Below, piece by piece: positions 1-10,975 of a stretch of 64,000 nucleotides of DNA (position 1 is its first letter; each line of letters begins with the position of its first letter). This stretch comes from Lytechinus variegatus (lineage: Eukaryota > Echinodermata > Echinoidea > Temnopleuroida > Toxopneustidae): the NCBI RefSeq assembly GCF_018143015.1, contig NC_054746.1, positions 39,000,687 to 39,064,686 on the forward strand. The letters run 5' to 3'. The notes beneath the pieces are model-generated. The model did not search any database. It was not told the DNA's origin and saw only the letters and a list, made by a program, of their open reading frames with translations. Position numbers and translations under genes: made by a program.

Positions 1-420
1 TCCGATCGCATTGATCTGCTACAATGAGCTGCAATTTTGGTGAAAAGCGGCCGCAGAGCGCTGTCCTACCATTGCCTCAGCTCTCCGCAAGCGCACCAGG
101 CGGAGGCCGCGCTAGCTGCATCATGCACACATGACCGTTCCATAGGGATGCATACGCACTCACACGCTGGCGATTCGTTCCAAGGACCCCCGTTTTCACA
201 AACATTTGTAGTTCCGAAGCCCGTTCCGAGGACCCTCCTTTTTACAATAAGCCCGATCCAAGGCACCCGTTTTTTATCTCGCCCGCGGCACACCCCACCA
301 TTTTTTGGTCGAGTGCCCCCCCCCCGGGTGCGCAGACTTGGTACATGTACCACCATTACATGTGCATGTATAGTATGGCGCTAGACAGGAATACGGTAAG
401 CATCGTTTCTGTGGATTTAT
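1..420. other. Non-coding start of window with a partial C-run element
   Basis: No coding exon is recognised; the open frames on both strands are short and resemble no protein. The part from about 172 to 330 has loosely iterated 'cgttcc(a/g)aggaccc' units and ends in GAGTGCCCCCCCCCCGGG. That end resembles the right end of the element finishing near 60442 (a GGTCG stretch, then GTGCCCC...CGG), so I read it as a fragment of the same class of C-run-ended element. Its other end was not found. Confidence 0.4.
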
Positions 421-732
421 TTAAAGGACAAGTCCACCCCAACAAAAAGTTGATATGAATAGAAAGAGAAAAATCCAACAATTAAGCATGACACTGAAAA
501 TTTCATCAAAATAGGATGTAAAATAAGAAATTTATGGCATTTTAAAGTCTTACTCAATTTCACAGAACATTATATGAACATCCTGGTAGTATGCAAATGA
601 GGAGACTGATGATGTTGATGTCATCCACTCTTTTTTTCTTTTAGTTTTGTATTTTATTATATGAAATATGAAATTTTCTCCTCATTGATTCTCAACTAAA
701 TCAACGATCTGTATCAGTATGACTATTCCTCT

Positions 733-1172
733 CCCGGGGGGGGGGGGCCAGTCAAATACTTAGCTGTACACACGCGTGACCCAAAAAAACGTGTTTAAAG
801 TGCTGTTTTTTCATTTTTGGATGCGGTCCGCGCGTGGACTCGTTAAGGGTATCAAAAACACGGATTTTCAAGAAAAAGGGTGGTTTTGAAATACTGGAAA
901 CTGGTCAATCGCGGGGTCCAACGTATTTAGGGTATGTTTTTCCCCAAAGCTCTTTTTAAAAAGACTAGCCAAACGTGTTACTTTAGGGTGTTTTTTTCCC
1001 CCGAGGCCATACTTTGGCAACAACTTGTTTAGGGGTCAAAATGTGTAAATAAAGTCCGCGAAAAACTTGTTTAGGGGGTTATTTTGCACACAGAGAAAAA
1101 CTTGTTTAGGGGGTGTTTGGAAATTCCCTGGTCAAATGTGTGTACAGTAATATATTTGATTGGCCCCCTGGG
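733..1172. mobile_element. G/C-run-ended foldback element with 8-bp target duplication
   Basis: Starts CCCGGGGG... and ends ...CCCCCTGGG. The sub-terminal CAGTCAAATA near 749 is inverted as TATTTGATTG near 1152. It is flanked by the direct repeat ATTCCTCT at 725-732 and 1173-1180 (a ninth base, C, also matches at 733 and 1181). The interior is iterated 'acttgtttaggg' sub-repeats in inverted halves. It is inserted in the 421-1999 element. An 8-bp duplication fits hAT-type integration, but no transposase is present. It is closely related to 21121-21692. Confidence 0.75.
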
Positions 1173-1495
1173 ATTCCTCTCTGTCTCTGAACATGTAGAG
1201 TTAGCACTGTTTAATGCCCGAAATGGCTTAGAACTCTAGTCAAGTTGGTCCTTACTGTTAAATCTGTAAAAATTGAAATACTGTATTGTATAATTCAAAC
1301 AATAAAAAACAAAAGAAATACAGAGTGATGGACATCATCAACTGTCTCATTTGCATATCACTGAGTTGTGCATTATCACTGACACTGTTTTGTGAAAAAT
1401 AAACGAAACTTCAAACTTTTTTTTAGTAATTTTACATCCAACTTTGATGAAATTTTCAGCGTTAGGGGCCTATGCTTTTATGATAAGGACTAAGT

Positions 1496-1943
1496 AAGGT
1501 ATGGTCAGTTCCCCCATGTCTGCGCGGTCTCCCAAGTCTGCGCACCCGCGTATCTCCGCGATTCTAGTAAAAGAAGATACGCAATGGGCATGAACTTTAC
1601 ACATGCAATACATAGGCAGGTATTCATTAAAAAATCCGACTCAAAATGGTGGAAAAATAATGAATTCATGGCATTTCATGTGACGGCCTCAAAATGCAGC
1701 CTTTGTCATCAAAATCCCTGAATCGTGTGCATTTTTTTCAATCTGAGAATGACTGCCCAAGGTTTTTTCAAGAAAATCTTATATTTTCTTTCATTTTTTA
1801 ATGAGAAATTTGGTACACTTACTCTTAATAATGTAGGAACACTAGTATTAACCAAAAGATTTTGTGAAATAAGAATAAGAAGAAATTCATGTGAAATTTT
1901 AACTCAAATTGTTAGGTGCGCAGACTTGGGGCCCACCATACTT
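1496..1943. mobile_element. Inverted-repeat element with AAGTCTGCGCACC ends
   Basis: The left end (about 1496-1547) contains GTATGGTCAG, a C-run, then CCAAGTCTGCGCACC. The right end (about 1915-1943) contains GGTGCGCAGACTTGG, then CCCACCATACTT, its reverse complement in outline. It holds no coding frame of note and is nested in the 421-1999 element. Target duplications are not clear. Confidence 0.55.
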
Positions 1944-2030
1944 GACTTTTCTCTATTTAATCAAATTAACCATTTTTCTGGGGTGGACTTAACCTTTAAC
2001 AATGTCTGACAGTTTCCTATAATCCCCATT

Positions 2031-2052
2031 CACTCACCAAATTTGGTGAGTG
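2031..2052. repeat. 22-bp perfect palindrome
   Basis: The two halves are CACTCACCAAA and TTTGGTGAGTG, with no spacer. It lies about 470 bp upstream of the TOMM20 start codon, at the edge of the GC-rich promoter region and about 30 bp past the right end of the preceding foldback element. It could be a cruciform-prone insertion scar or a dimeric factor site; the sequence does not decide. Confidence 0.7.
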
Positions 2053-2059
2053 GAGCCAA

Positions 2060-2519
2060 CGCAGTTCAGCGGAACAACCACACATACCGTACTGACAGAG
2101 ACTGAAGCGGCCAGCATGCAGGGCATCGCGCAAGTGCTGAGCTGAGCGGTGGCGCTGGCAGCATAGCAGCCAGCTGCACTGCAGGCGCAGGACCGAGGCG
2201 AGGGCGCGGATCATAAGACATAACTAGGTCTAGGATTAAAGTCAAGGAGTCCCTTACCATAATCATGGGTGACAAAAATTCAAAAAATATCTGCCCGCCT
2301 ATCGATAATCTGAAGTAGTTTACACCATTTTCCATGCAATTATTAAACAAATCTGATAATTTGGTCACGTAGCGGTATAATGGCTGATTCACACACTTCG
2401 TTTACAATGTTGCTATGATATGACCCCGGGGTTTCTGCGCATGCGCAGATACAGACACGAGCTTCCGCTCCAGCTCCGTATCGGTACTGCCAGGTTTGGA
2501 GTGCAAAACATTCCTCAAA
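2060..2519 (+). promoter_or_regulatory. TOMM20: TOMM20 promoter and 5' UTR region
   Basis: A locally GC- and CpG-rich stretch (about 2100-2215) and the sequence up to the ATG at 2520 precede the first TOMM20 exon. No TATA box is evident at a convincing position, as expected for a housekeeping gene. The start site is not defined, but the 5' UTR probably begins between about 2430 and 2500, near the NRF-1 palindrome. The sequence before the ATG is CCTCAAAATGA, with A at -3. Confidence 0.6.
2435..2448. promoter_or_regulatory. NRF-1 binding site (palindrome)
   Basis: CTGCGCATGCGCAG is a perfect 14-bp palindrome and contains TGCGCATGCGCA (2436-2447), an exact match to the NRF-1 consensus YGCGCAYGCGCR. 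It lies 72 bp before the TOMM20 ATG. NRF-1 controls nuclear genes for mitochondrial proteins, including import receptors, in vertebrates, so the position makes functional sense. Binding here is inferred. Confidence 0.75.
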
Positions 2520-5500
2520 ATGATATCGAGAACTACTGCAGGTGTTGTGGCTGGTGTGGCGGGAACGTTGTTCATCGGTTACTGTATTTATTTCGATCGA
2601 AAGAGAAGGAGCGATCCATTATTCCGCCAAAAGCTGAAAGAAAGTGAGTAGATCTAGGCCCGGCCCCGAGACCGAGTTTCAATAAAACGTGTGTTGTATG
2701 AAGATGAGTTGGTATGGTGTTTCCGGTCAGTCTTTGACTGTGTGGTGATTCCGGTCATGCATCATTAAGTTAGAATTGCCACCCTTTTTGTCTGCATTGG
2801 TAGGGGGTCCTAAAGCTGCGCGGGTCCTAAAGCTACACACCACTCATCGCGCATGCAGTTTTCAATGGCAAATGCACTCTGTGTGTGGAACTGCAGAGTG
2901 ATGAACAATCCTATTAATTTTTTTCTACAGAGGCTGCAGTAAATCTCTAAATGCAGAGAAAACCAACAACTGTTAGGAAGTTTGGAGTTATATTCGCTTT
3001 AATTTCATTTTATCCTATAATAATTTGAATATATTTTAGAAATTGAGGCACAGGAAATACTATTTTTTTGCATGATAAATCGAGTGCGTAGCTTTAAGTT
3101 TAGGACCCCTTCTATATTGGGCGGCGAAATCAAGAGGTGTTCGAAAAACACGACGGGATTTTCGTATTAGGCCTAGTGAGTTTTGTGATATTTTCTACTT
3201 GGCTAATGATCTTTAGAATGTTTGCCACAAATTAGTGAAATATAATTTGTTGAAATATTAAAATTGGGACAGTTTTTATTGTTTGAAAACAAAGTGCGTA
3301 GCTTTAGGTCCCCCCCATCAACTCAGTCACTGACTCACTGTGACAGTGCCCTTTTCCCTTTTATTTGTTTGCACATATTTTTATCTGTATGCTGGTGTGT
3401 GTGATTCCGTAGAAAAGAAGACATGAGGCTTGAGATGTCTTCCTCTCACAAATGAGAGGAACAATTTAAAAAAAGTTTCATCAAAATCGGCTACAAATAA
3501 GCAAGTTATGGGAGTTTGAAAACTTTGAAAAATTGGCAAACGTGCTTCAAAATGTCTGATTTTGTGGACTACTCTCCATTTGTACACAATTTTCAGATTT
3601 TCCTCATTATCTTTCAAATTGCATCTTGCCTCCTTCTGAGCACAACATATGTCATGGGAAAATATAATCCACACTATATATGTCAAGGTGAGGAGGAGAT
3701 AATGTGAAATATGTAAAATAAAGGGGAAAATCTGAAAATATGTGTACAAAACAAATGGAGAGTTGTCCACAAAATCCGCCATTTTGAAGCACGTTTGCCA
3801 ATCAGAGGATCCACATAGTAAGTACAACAAGACTTTTTAATTGTCCATAACTTGCTAATTTCATAACCGATTTTGATGAAACTTTTCTTTAAATTGTTCC
3901 TCTCATTTTACTCTTTCCAATAAGATTGCTTCTCTTCTTGGGTTTTGGTTTCCTTTAATGTTGTAGCTTTTAGTGATATTACCATCAGATTTTGGTGATG
4001 AAATATAAATGGAACGAGTTTGAAACTTGTGGCCATTATGGCCATGTGTAGCTCTGCTTGTTATGACTATGGACATTGTAACCTTCACTATACTGTCAGC
4101 GAATGTATAGAAACTAGTTTCATGTGCTGATTGACTTTTTTTCTCTCTCTTGATCTATGATTGCACTTTACTTCAGTTTGAGTTAAAAAATAAAAACAAA
4201 GCATTCAAAATGGATTAGATTAATTTGTATATTTTCTATTTCAGGAAGAAGGTTGAGAGGAGAGCAAAGTTCAAAAACGAGTAGTGGAAGTTCAGGAGAG
4301 GGACAAAAACTAGAGGTAAAACTTTGTGATAAAGATGCATAAATGGTAAAATTCCCTTACGTAATTAATAACACCAGCCAAAACTCTTGATTGATTAATC
4401 TAGTGATTTTATTATTTTTTATTATTTTTTTTTTTTTAGGGGGGGGGTTATTTAGTGTGTTTCTTTTAGGGAGGACTGCAGGGACATTTATTCAATTTGG
4501 ATTTTAAAGAATGGCTTTGTATAGCTTTCCTATGATCGTTACCTTGAAATTGAAAGTATAGTTATTACGGGATTGAAGATTGAGGGACAAAATTAAATTC
4601 TACATGTCTTGAAATCTTGCCTTTTCATTTTAAAATGAATAGAAGTACTATACCGTGTAGTAAAAACAAACTTGACACCTCACAAATTCCAAATTAAAAG
4701 AAAGAATATGTCATGATTCATGAACACAATGATTATTTATGGCCTGAAATAGTATTTTCTTCCAAATTATTTGATGCCATATTTATGTGGTGTGTGTATT
4801 TACGCTTGGATAATCAGGAGGTATTCTTTACTGTGGTGTAAAATTTTATTTACGCCAAAGTAAGGCATGATGGCAATGATTGAATCCAGATGCTAATGAT
4901 GTCATAAAACAACAAGACTTGCAGTAAACATTGCAAACCCCTTTTCAATGAAATTAACTTGATACCAAAAAAGTGTTAAACAATTCTAATGTTCATTTTT
5001 GAAAAGGTGTTTTACAATGGATGTTACTGCAACCCTTGTAGAATTGTGACTTTATTGACATCAGGGGAGCGTTTCATCAATATTTTCAGCCGACAAGCTG
5101 TCAGATCTGACATCTTTCCATGATTTTGATTGGCTGGGAGGCACTGTTCCTATGGTAACTGTCGGCTAGAATAGCACTTGTCGGATAAAACGTCCGACAA
5201 GTCCTTTCATGAAACGCCCCCCTGGTCTTGATTCATTCATTGTGGTCATAAATACTTTGGCACAAATCAAAATTTATGTTACCTTCTGATTATTTAAAGT
5301 GTTTAAAGCTTACTACATAATATGGTATCAAACTATTTGAGAGAAAATAGTATTCAACTATTCATTATTGTCTCGCCCATCAGAGGTGAAGGCGAGACTT
5401 AGGGATCCAAATGTCGTCCGTCGGTCACAAACCTGTAATGACACATAACTCCACAACCATAAGTCGCTTTTCAATGGACTTGGGGGACCTGCATGTTATG

Positions 5501-8327
5501 CTGCAGTCGGAGGTCACATGATATGGTCAAAGATAATTTTCAGGTCAATGTTAAAGATTACATGCAAGACTCTTATGACACCTAACTCCGCAACCGTATA
5601 TCGTTTTTTTAACTAAACTTTGATGGTAGATGGACTTGGGAGACGTGCATGTTATGCTGCAGTCGGAGGTCACATGGTAAGGTCAAAGGTAATTTTCAGG
5701 TCAATGTTAAAGTTTACATGCAAGACTCTTAACTCCGCAACTGTAAGTCGCTTTTCAACCAAACTTGGATGGTAGATGTACTTAGGCGACCTGCATGTTA
5801 TGCTGCAGTCGGAGGTCACATGGTAAGGTCAAAGGTCATTTTCAGGTCAACATTAAAGTTTATGTGCAAGGCTCTTATGACAAGTGTTATTCCATCCCAG
5901 TCATGTCACAATGAAGTTTCGATATAATCCTCTTGCGTACCCTCACAAATCATGATATTTCTGGTTATTTTCATCAGTGGGCGAAACACAAAATTGCTTT
6001 TGCCTTGTAAAGATTATTTGTTCATGGCACATTTTTTCCTCATTTAATTGGATATTGATAGGCCTGTAACCTAAACGAGCTCACAAAAGAATATATATGT
6101 ATTTTAGATTCCAGATTTGAAGGATGCTGAAGCTGTTCAGAGTTTCTTCTTACAGCAAGTTCAACGTGGAGAGCAATTACTTGCAGAAGGTTAGTGAGTC
6201 ATATATTCAAATTTCATATTTTCTACTTGGTTTTTGTCTCACCTGCATAGCAGAGTGAGACTATAGGCGCCGCTTTTCCAACGGCGGCGGCGTCAACATC
6301 AAATCTTAACCTGAGGTTAAGTTTTTGAAATGACATCATAACTTAGAAAGTATGTGGACCTAGTTTATGAAACTTGGCCATAAGGTTAATCAAGTATTAC
6401 TGAACATCCTATTAGAGTTTCATGTCACATGACCAAGGTCAAAGGTCATTTAGGGTCAATGAACTTAGACCATGTTGGAGGAATCAACATCAAAATCTTA
6501 ACCTGAGGTTAAGTTTTTGAAATTTTATCATAACTTAGAAAGTATATGGACCTAGGTCATTAAACTTAGACATAACGTTAATCAAGTATCACCAAACATC
6601 GTGCATGAGTTTCACGTCACATGACCAAGGTCAAAGGTCATTTGGGGTCAATGAACTTTGGCCGATTTGGGGGTATCTATTGAATTACAATCAAAACTTT
6701 AAGTTTTTGGATCTGATTCATGAAACTTGGACATAATAGTAATCAAGTATCACTGCACATCCTGTGCAAGTTTCAGGTCACATGAACAAGGTCAAAGGTC
6801 ATTTAGGGTCAATAAACTTTGGCCGTATTGGGGGTATTTGTTGAATTACCATCCTATCTTTGTAAGTGTATTGGTCTAGTTCATAAAACGTGGAAATAAG
6901 AGTAATCAAGTATCACTGAACATCCTGCGCGTATTTTAGGTCACATGGCCAAAGTCAAAGGTCAATGAACTTTGGCCATAATGGGGGTATCTGTTGAATT
7001 ACCATCATAACTTTGCAAGTTTATTGATCTGACTTTTGAAACTTGGACATAAGAGTAATCAAGTATCACTGAATATCCTGTGCAAGTTTCAGGTCACATG
7101 ATCAAGGTCAAAGGTCATGTGAGGTCAATGAATTTTGGCCACATTGGGGGTATTTGTTGAATTACCATCCTATCTCTGTAAGTGTATTGGTCTAGTTCAT
7201 AAAACGTGGAAATAAGAGTAACCAAGTATCACTGAACATCTTGTGCGAGTTATAGTAGTTTTCCAAGTCAGCACTGCTGCTATGTTGAATCGCATGATGC
7301 AGGTGAGACGGCCAGAGGCATTCCACTTGTTCCATTAAAACATTGTAGAACCCTATACAGAATGCATATGGCTTACCAGGTGTGCAGGTAGTATTTATGG
7401 GGGGTCAGCAAAAAAGATACTTTCAATCATGCTTTTGTAGTTTCCATAAAAACAATGGGGTTTTTTTTTGCACCCAAAACGAGGTTCTCAATGTTGGTGA
7501 TGAAGTTTCATTAAAACACTATGAGAATGATATTATGCGAGGTCATATATCCATTTAGTTTTAGCATGTATGCTGCTTTCCATGTAACTAATATGATAAT
7601 TCCAGTTGATGCATTGGAATGTACAATGTATTATTGAGATATATCTGATTTTTTTCCTGTAGGTGATTTTGAGAATGGGGTTGAGCATCTGAGTAATGCT
7701 GTAGCAGTATGTGGCCAACCTCAGCAGTTATTACAAGTTCTCCATCAGACTCTACCGGCACCAGTCTTCCAGCTCTTGGTTCATAAACTACCTGCGACCA
7801 GCAAGGTAGACTTTGTCAAGCTAATTTCTTGTATTAAAAATGGAACTGTATTGTGTCGTTGCCACAGTTGTTATTTTTTATTATTGTTAATTTTGTTTAT
7901 TGATGCTTTAACAAATTGCATTAATATAATTTATATCCAGTTCTTCGTTACTTTTTTCAATTTTTGCCCTATAAAACATCAAATCACTTGGTCATCGAGT
8001 TGATCCTTTTTGTTTGAGAAATCATGTTGAGTTTTCTGGATTGGCTGTATTTGGATGTAAAAAACTATTTGCTTCTTTATTTGAGTTCCAGCATGTGTAA
8101 AAAAATAATTTAATTCCTTCTTATTTATGAATGAAATTGTATCAGTCAGTAGAAATTTCTTCATTAATTTAAAAAAAACAAATGTTGTACACATCCTTTG
8201 TACCAAAAACTTAATGGCTGTTTCAATTTGTTATCTCCTTTTTTCCTGACAGAAAATTGCTGCTTTGAGTGAAGCAAGGAGTTCTTCATCAGGGGCTACA
8301 GTGAAGGAATTGGACGACTTGGAATGA
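2520..8327 (+). CDS. TOMM20: TOM20, mitochondrial import receptor subunit (5 exons)
   Basis: Exons read as 2520-2643, 4245-4315, 6108-6189, 7663-7805 and 8253-8327, all bounded by AG/GT and keeping frame, giving 164 residues (human TOM20 has 145). Tom20 is anchored in the outer mitochondrial membrane by its N-terminus and binds amphipathic presequences with a cytosolic TPR-like domain before handing them to the TOM pore. The N-terminal membrane segment is about residues 6-24 (GYCIYFDRKRRSDP follows, as in vertebrates). Exon 3 gives IPDLKDAEAVQSFFLQQVQR; exon 4 gives VCGQPQQLLQVLHQTLP, the conserved receptor core. The C-terminus is acidic (ELDDLE), like the vertebrate end. Exon 2 encodes a Ser/Gly-rich linker in place of the Lys-rich vertebrate linker and accounts for the extra length. 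It is convergent with the CCDC85 gene downstream. Confidence 0.96.
3450..3909. mobile_element. Foldback/MITE-like element in TOMM20 intron 1
   Basis: The left end AAATGAGAGGAACAATTTAA is matched in inverse at the right end (TTTAAATTGTTCCTCTCATTT, to 3909). Inside are inverted motifs GTTTCATCAAAATCGG (near 3475) and CCGATTTTGATGAAAC (near 3868), and inverted copies of CACGTTTGCCAAT-like and CTCTCCATTTGT segments, so most of the element folds back on itself. No transposase frame. The TTTCATCAAAAT module is shared with the elements at 421-1999 and 25420-26011. Confidence 0.75.
5062..5224. mobile_element. Short MITE with CAGGGG...GCGTTTCAT ends, TOMM20 intron 2
   Basis: The left end is CAGGGGAGCGTTTCATCAA; the right end reverse-complements to CAGGGGGGCGTTTCATGAA. 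Inside, GACAAG/CTTGTCGG segments and GTCGGCTAG/CAGCCGAC are also inverted, so the 163-bp element can form a long hairpin. CAGGG ends are typical of hAT-type MITEs, but a clear 8-bp duplication is not visible. No coding content. Confidence 0.65.
5370..5987. repeat. GTCTCGCC-hairpin element with ~115-bp tandem repeats, TOMM20 intron 2
   Basis: Begins with a hairpin, GTCTCGCC (5370) and GGCGAGAC (5391), and ends near CATCAGTGGGCGAAAC, an imperfect inverse of the start. Between them are about three tandem units carrying 'aactccgcaacc', 'gcatgttatgctgcagtcgg' and 'ggtcacatgg(t)aaggtcaaaggt' blocks. A perfect DR1 nuclear-receptor motif (AGGTCAAAGGTCA) lies at 5826-5838. It is built like the element at 6236-7330, so I treat them as related families. 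No coding frame. Confidence 0.7.
6236..7330. repeat. GTCTCACC-hairpin element with ~155-190-bp tandem repeats, TOMM20 intron 3
   Basis: Starts with hairpin GTCTCAC (6236) / GTGAGAC and has inverted ends GTCTCACCTGCAT (6236) and ATGCAGGTGAGAC (near 7297-7309). About six degenerate tandem units share 'cataactt(a/t)g(a/c)aa', 'gaaacttggacataa', 'aatcaagtatcactgaacatcctg' and 'ggtcacatgaccaaggtcaaaggtca'. Perfect DR1 motifs AGGTCAAAGGTCA lie at 6436-6448, 6628-6640, 6789-6801 and 7105-7117, with a degenerate one near 6952. The terminal module (7267-7328) recurs inverted at 27910-27972 and 32038-32099. No coding frame. Confidence 0.75.
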
Positions 8328-8800
8328 ATTTCAGTTGCCCCCTGAAATCAAAGAGTGATTAACATCAACATAAATTTATAGAATTACATGTAAACTGTTA
8401 TTAAATAAAGTCTGTCTGGAGCTGAAAGGCCAGCTTCTTTGATGAGGAACTTAAAAAGTCTACATTCATGAGATAAAAGTTCTTTTTTGAGCCCTCTGTG
8501 TATGGGATGGACTATGCATCTGTCATCATTGACACCTGACAACAAGAGGCAAATTTGATCATTGCTATGCACCATAGTAACTTCTGTTCAGCTCTTTGTG
8601 GTCAGTCATCTGTTGGTTCTGTCACATTTGCTTAATGTTGTATTTGTACACTGATTATTTGCATCGAGGATCATCATGAACAATATCATCCATGAAATAA
8701 GTTTCATAACAGCTAAACATTGTATTACTCAAGACCCATGAATTGCTTTTTGTTAAAAAGTGAGCAAAAATATTTAGATCCTTTCCAGAGAAAATAAACA
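8328..8800 (+). other. TOMM20: TOMM20 3' UTR with candidate polyadenylation signals
   Basis: Downstream of the TOMM20 stop, AATAAA occurs at 8404-8409 (about 80 bp after the stop) and again at 8793-8798. Either could end the transcript; a 3' UTR of about 100 or about 490 bp would result. Which is used cannot be told from sequence. Confidence 0.5.
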
Positions 8801-10974
8801 CTTGTAATGAAGATTTTGACGCTTGTTTTTCTTGATTTACATGTCTATGAACTTGAACAAATACATGTACATGTATGGTAGTTTTTCGAAAGGTCAGTTT
8901 GTTGTAAGACCCTAAAATCACTTATGGCATAGTCACATGTCCCCTACGGCGGCCGCACAGCAAGTCAATAACAGCTGTTGTAACATATTTTGTACCAGCT
9001 ACATAGGGTAGGTGGTTTGAATAAGAATGTAGGGGTAATGTGTCTGCAGCTTTAGGTGCGTTTTCTCCACCTCCTTGAATTGTACTAGCCAGAGACTGAT
9101 GAGTATTGTATTGGATTACTTTATTGACCTGATTGATCATAAACAGATATTGTAGCCATGTGCTTCATTCCATTGTATATTAATGAATCACAGGTGAGAA
9201 GAGTTTGGCTGCCCTCCTGCCATGGTGTATATATCCTGTATGGAAATGTTCCCTGAAAAGAAAAATCAGAAGGTGCATTCATTTCTGATGTGAAAAGGAG
9301 TCTTCAGCAATGTATGGTCTATTGTTATTTGACTAATAGGTTATACGGGTAATCCATAAAGGGGCTAACAAAGCTTACTAGGTAATACTAGCGTCAAGTT
9401 CTCAATGAATTGCAGATAGCATGGGTGTACCAACATGATTCAAAGTATATTTTTGTTTTTTTCTATGGGAGCTCTATAGAGTAGCCAAGAATGTGACATT
9501 TAGAACGACTGATGAACCTTTCATGCGCGCTTAACCATCACCAATGAATATACCATTTTCAACAAGAAAGGATCTCCAGTCGTTCTTATTACAGTTTTAT
9601 GAAATGCCCATCAGGAAAATACACTTTGAATACGTTATTTCTTTTATCTCTACGTAAAATTTCTTACTTTAGTCTTTACTTTAGTGTGATATCACACATT
9701 GGTGTACATCATGCCTTCATCTCATTGTTGATTTATAGAAGCTGTTGAAAAAGGGGATAACTCCAGGGTTGATGTATAATGGATCCATGATACACTGTAT
9801 ACACCAAATATTTTGCATACATATTATGTCATGATTTGCTTTGAGAGATACGAGAATTCAGGCTATTTTTCATGATTTTTATTGGGATTTATCACACTGT
9901 CAACATGAAGTAATCAAATTCAAAGGTCCAGATGTCATAAAAATGTTGTAAAATCATTGACAGGACTTCCTGAATATTCAGTGTATACAGCATACTTTTC
10001 ATGCCATTGTATTATTTACTTTTTATAAGCCATTGTGGTAAAGCTGTACTATATTTATTCCTTGATACTCACTGGAGCAATGTACAGTCATACTTACTTT
10101 GTGATTTAATAATGTACAGTGAAACATTGGAGAGAAAGATTATACTGTTACTACAGTGGTCTTTTTTTATGACTTAAATATAAATACCTGTCATCAGGAA
10201 ACTATATAATGATCTCCTTTAGAACTTCTTTTGAGTTTTGTGTTCTTCAAATTTTATGGAATCAGGGACCCGTAATGTAAATGAGATTAAGATTGCAGAA
10301 AGTCATGGAGAGCATCTCATCAACATTTGTTATCTGACAAATTTCCTTTGATTTTGAATGGCTGAGGACCATATGGCCAATATTCTCAGAAGAGTACTCA
10401 ATTGTACCAAGGTACAAAACCATGGTTTATGCAGATTTCTTGTATATCGCACTTCAATTGGGTGCCCTTTGTCAAAAGCACATATTCATAATTGGACTTA
10501 TGAGATGAATAAGCATAATTGTGTATAATCATCTGCATAGTCCATGGTTTTGTACTTTTGTATAATTGAAACCTTGGCTTGAGAATGCAGGCCTTACATG
10601 TATGTCTTTATTACCGTGGATTCAGATAACACAGACTGTCTAATATTCATAGAAATTGTGTCACAGTGTAGCCACCCATGTTACCTGGAATGTAGGGGAA
10701 ATGGTCTAGACCTAGCTAGATTTACGGATGGTTGAACTCTTCTCAACCTGGAAATGAACACACAAATAATATAAGGAAGGAGGAGAGAGAGAAAAAGGAG
10801 AGGAGAGAGAATGGGGGGGGGGGGCAAAGTGAGTAGTCATGAGAGGTATATTTGTAATCTAGTGGAATAATTGAGAGATTAATCATTTGTTGGTACAGTA
10901 CTGACCATTTGGAATAAAGCAACGAGGTGGTTGGGGAGAGTGAAAGATGGCAAGGTATTAAAAAAACTAGGTTA
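8801..10974. other. Intergenic, no recognised gene
   Basis: AT-rich sequence with frequent stops in all frames. There is a purine-rich run with a G-run near 10776-10825 and a TACATG tract near 8866-8880. It may include longer 3' UTR forms of TOMM20. No RNA gene was recognised. Confidence 0.5.
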
Positions 10975-10975
10975 A

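Larger units (their letters stand above)
421..1999. mobile_element. Foldback/MITE-like element (AGTCCACCCCA ends) with two nested insertions
   Basis: The left end reads TTAAAGGACAAGTCCACCCC and the right end, reverse-complemented, reads TTAAAGGTTAAGTCCACCCC, so the two ends form an imperfect inverted repeat. Just inside each end is an inverted AT-rich module, a TTTCATCAAAAT motif near 505 and its complement near 1446. No transposase frame is present. Two other inverted-repeat elements sit inside it (733-1172 and about 1496-1943), which explains its length. Non-autonomous DNA transposon is the best reading; the family is not identified. Confidence 0.65.

Noticed and set aside
2066-2392. Minus-strand 108-codon frame upstream of TOMM20
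   Set aside because: GC-rich promoter DNA often stays open by chance; no protein motif, and the + strand gene explains the region.
3381-3830. 149-codon minus-strand frame in TOMM20 intron 1
   Set aside because: Lies entirely in a foldback element, and the overlapping frame on the other strand arises from the inverted arms; no recognisable protein.
5370-7330. CRISPR-like array of regularly spaced repeats
   Set aside because: Units are degenerate 115-190 bp tandem repeats in an intron of an animal gene, without unique spacers of even length or cas genes.
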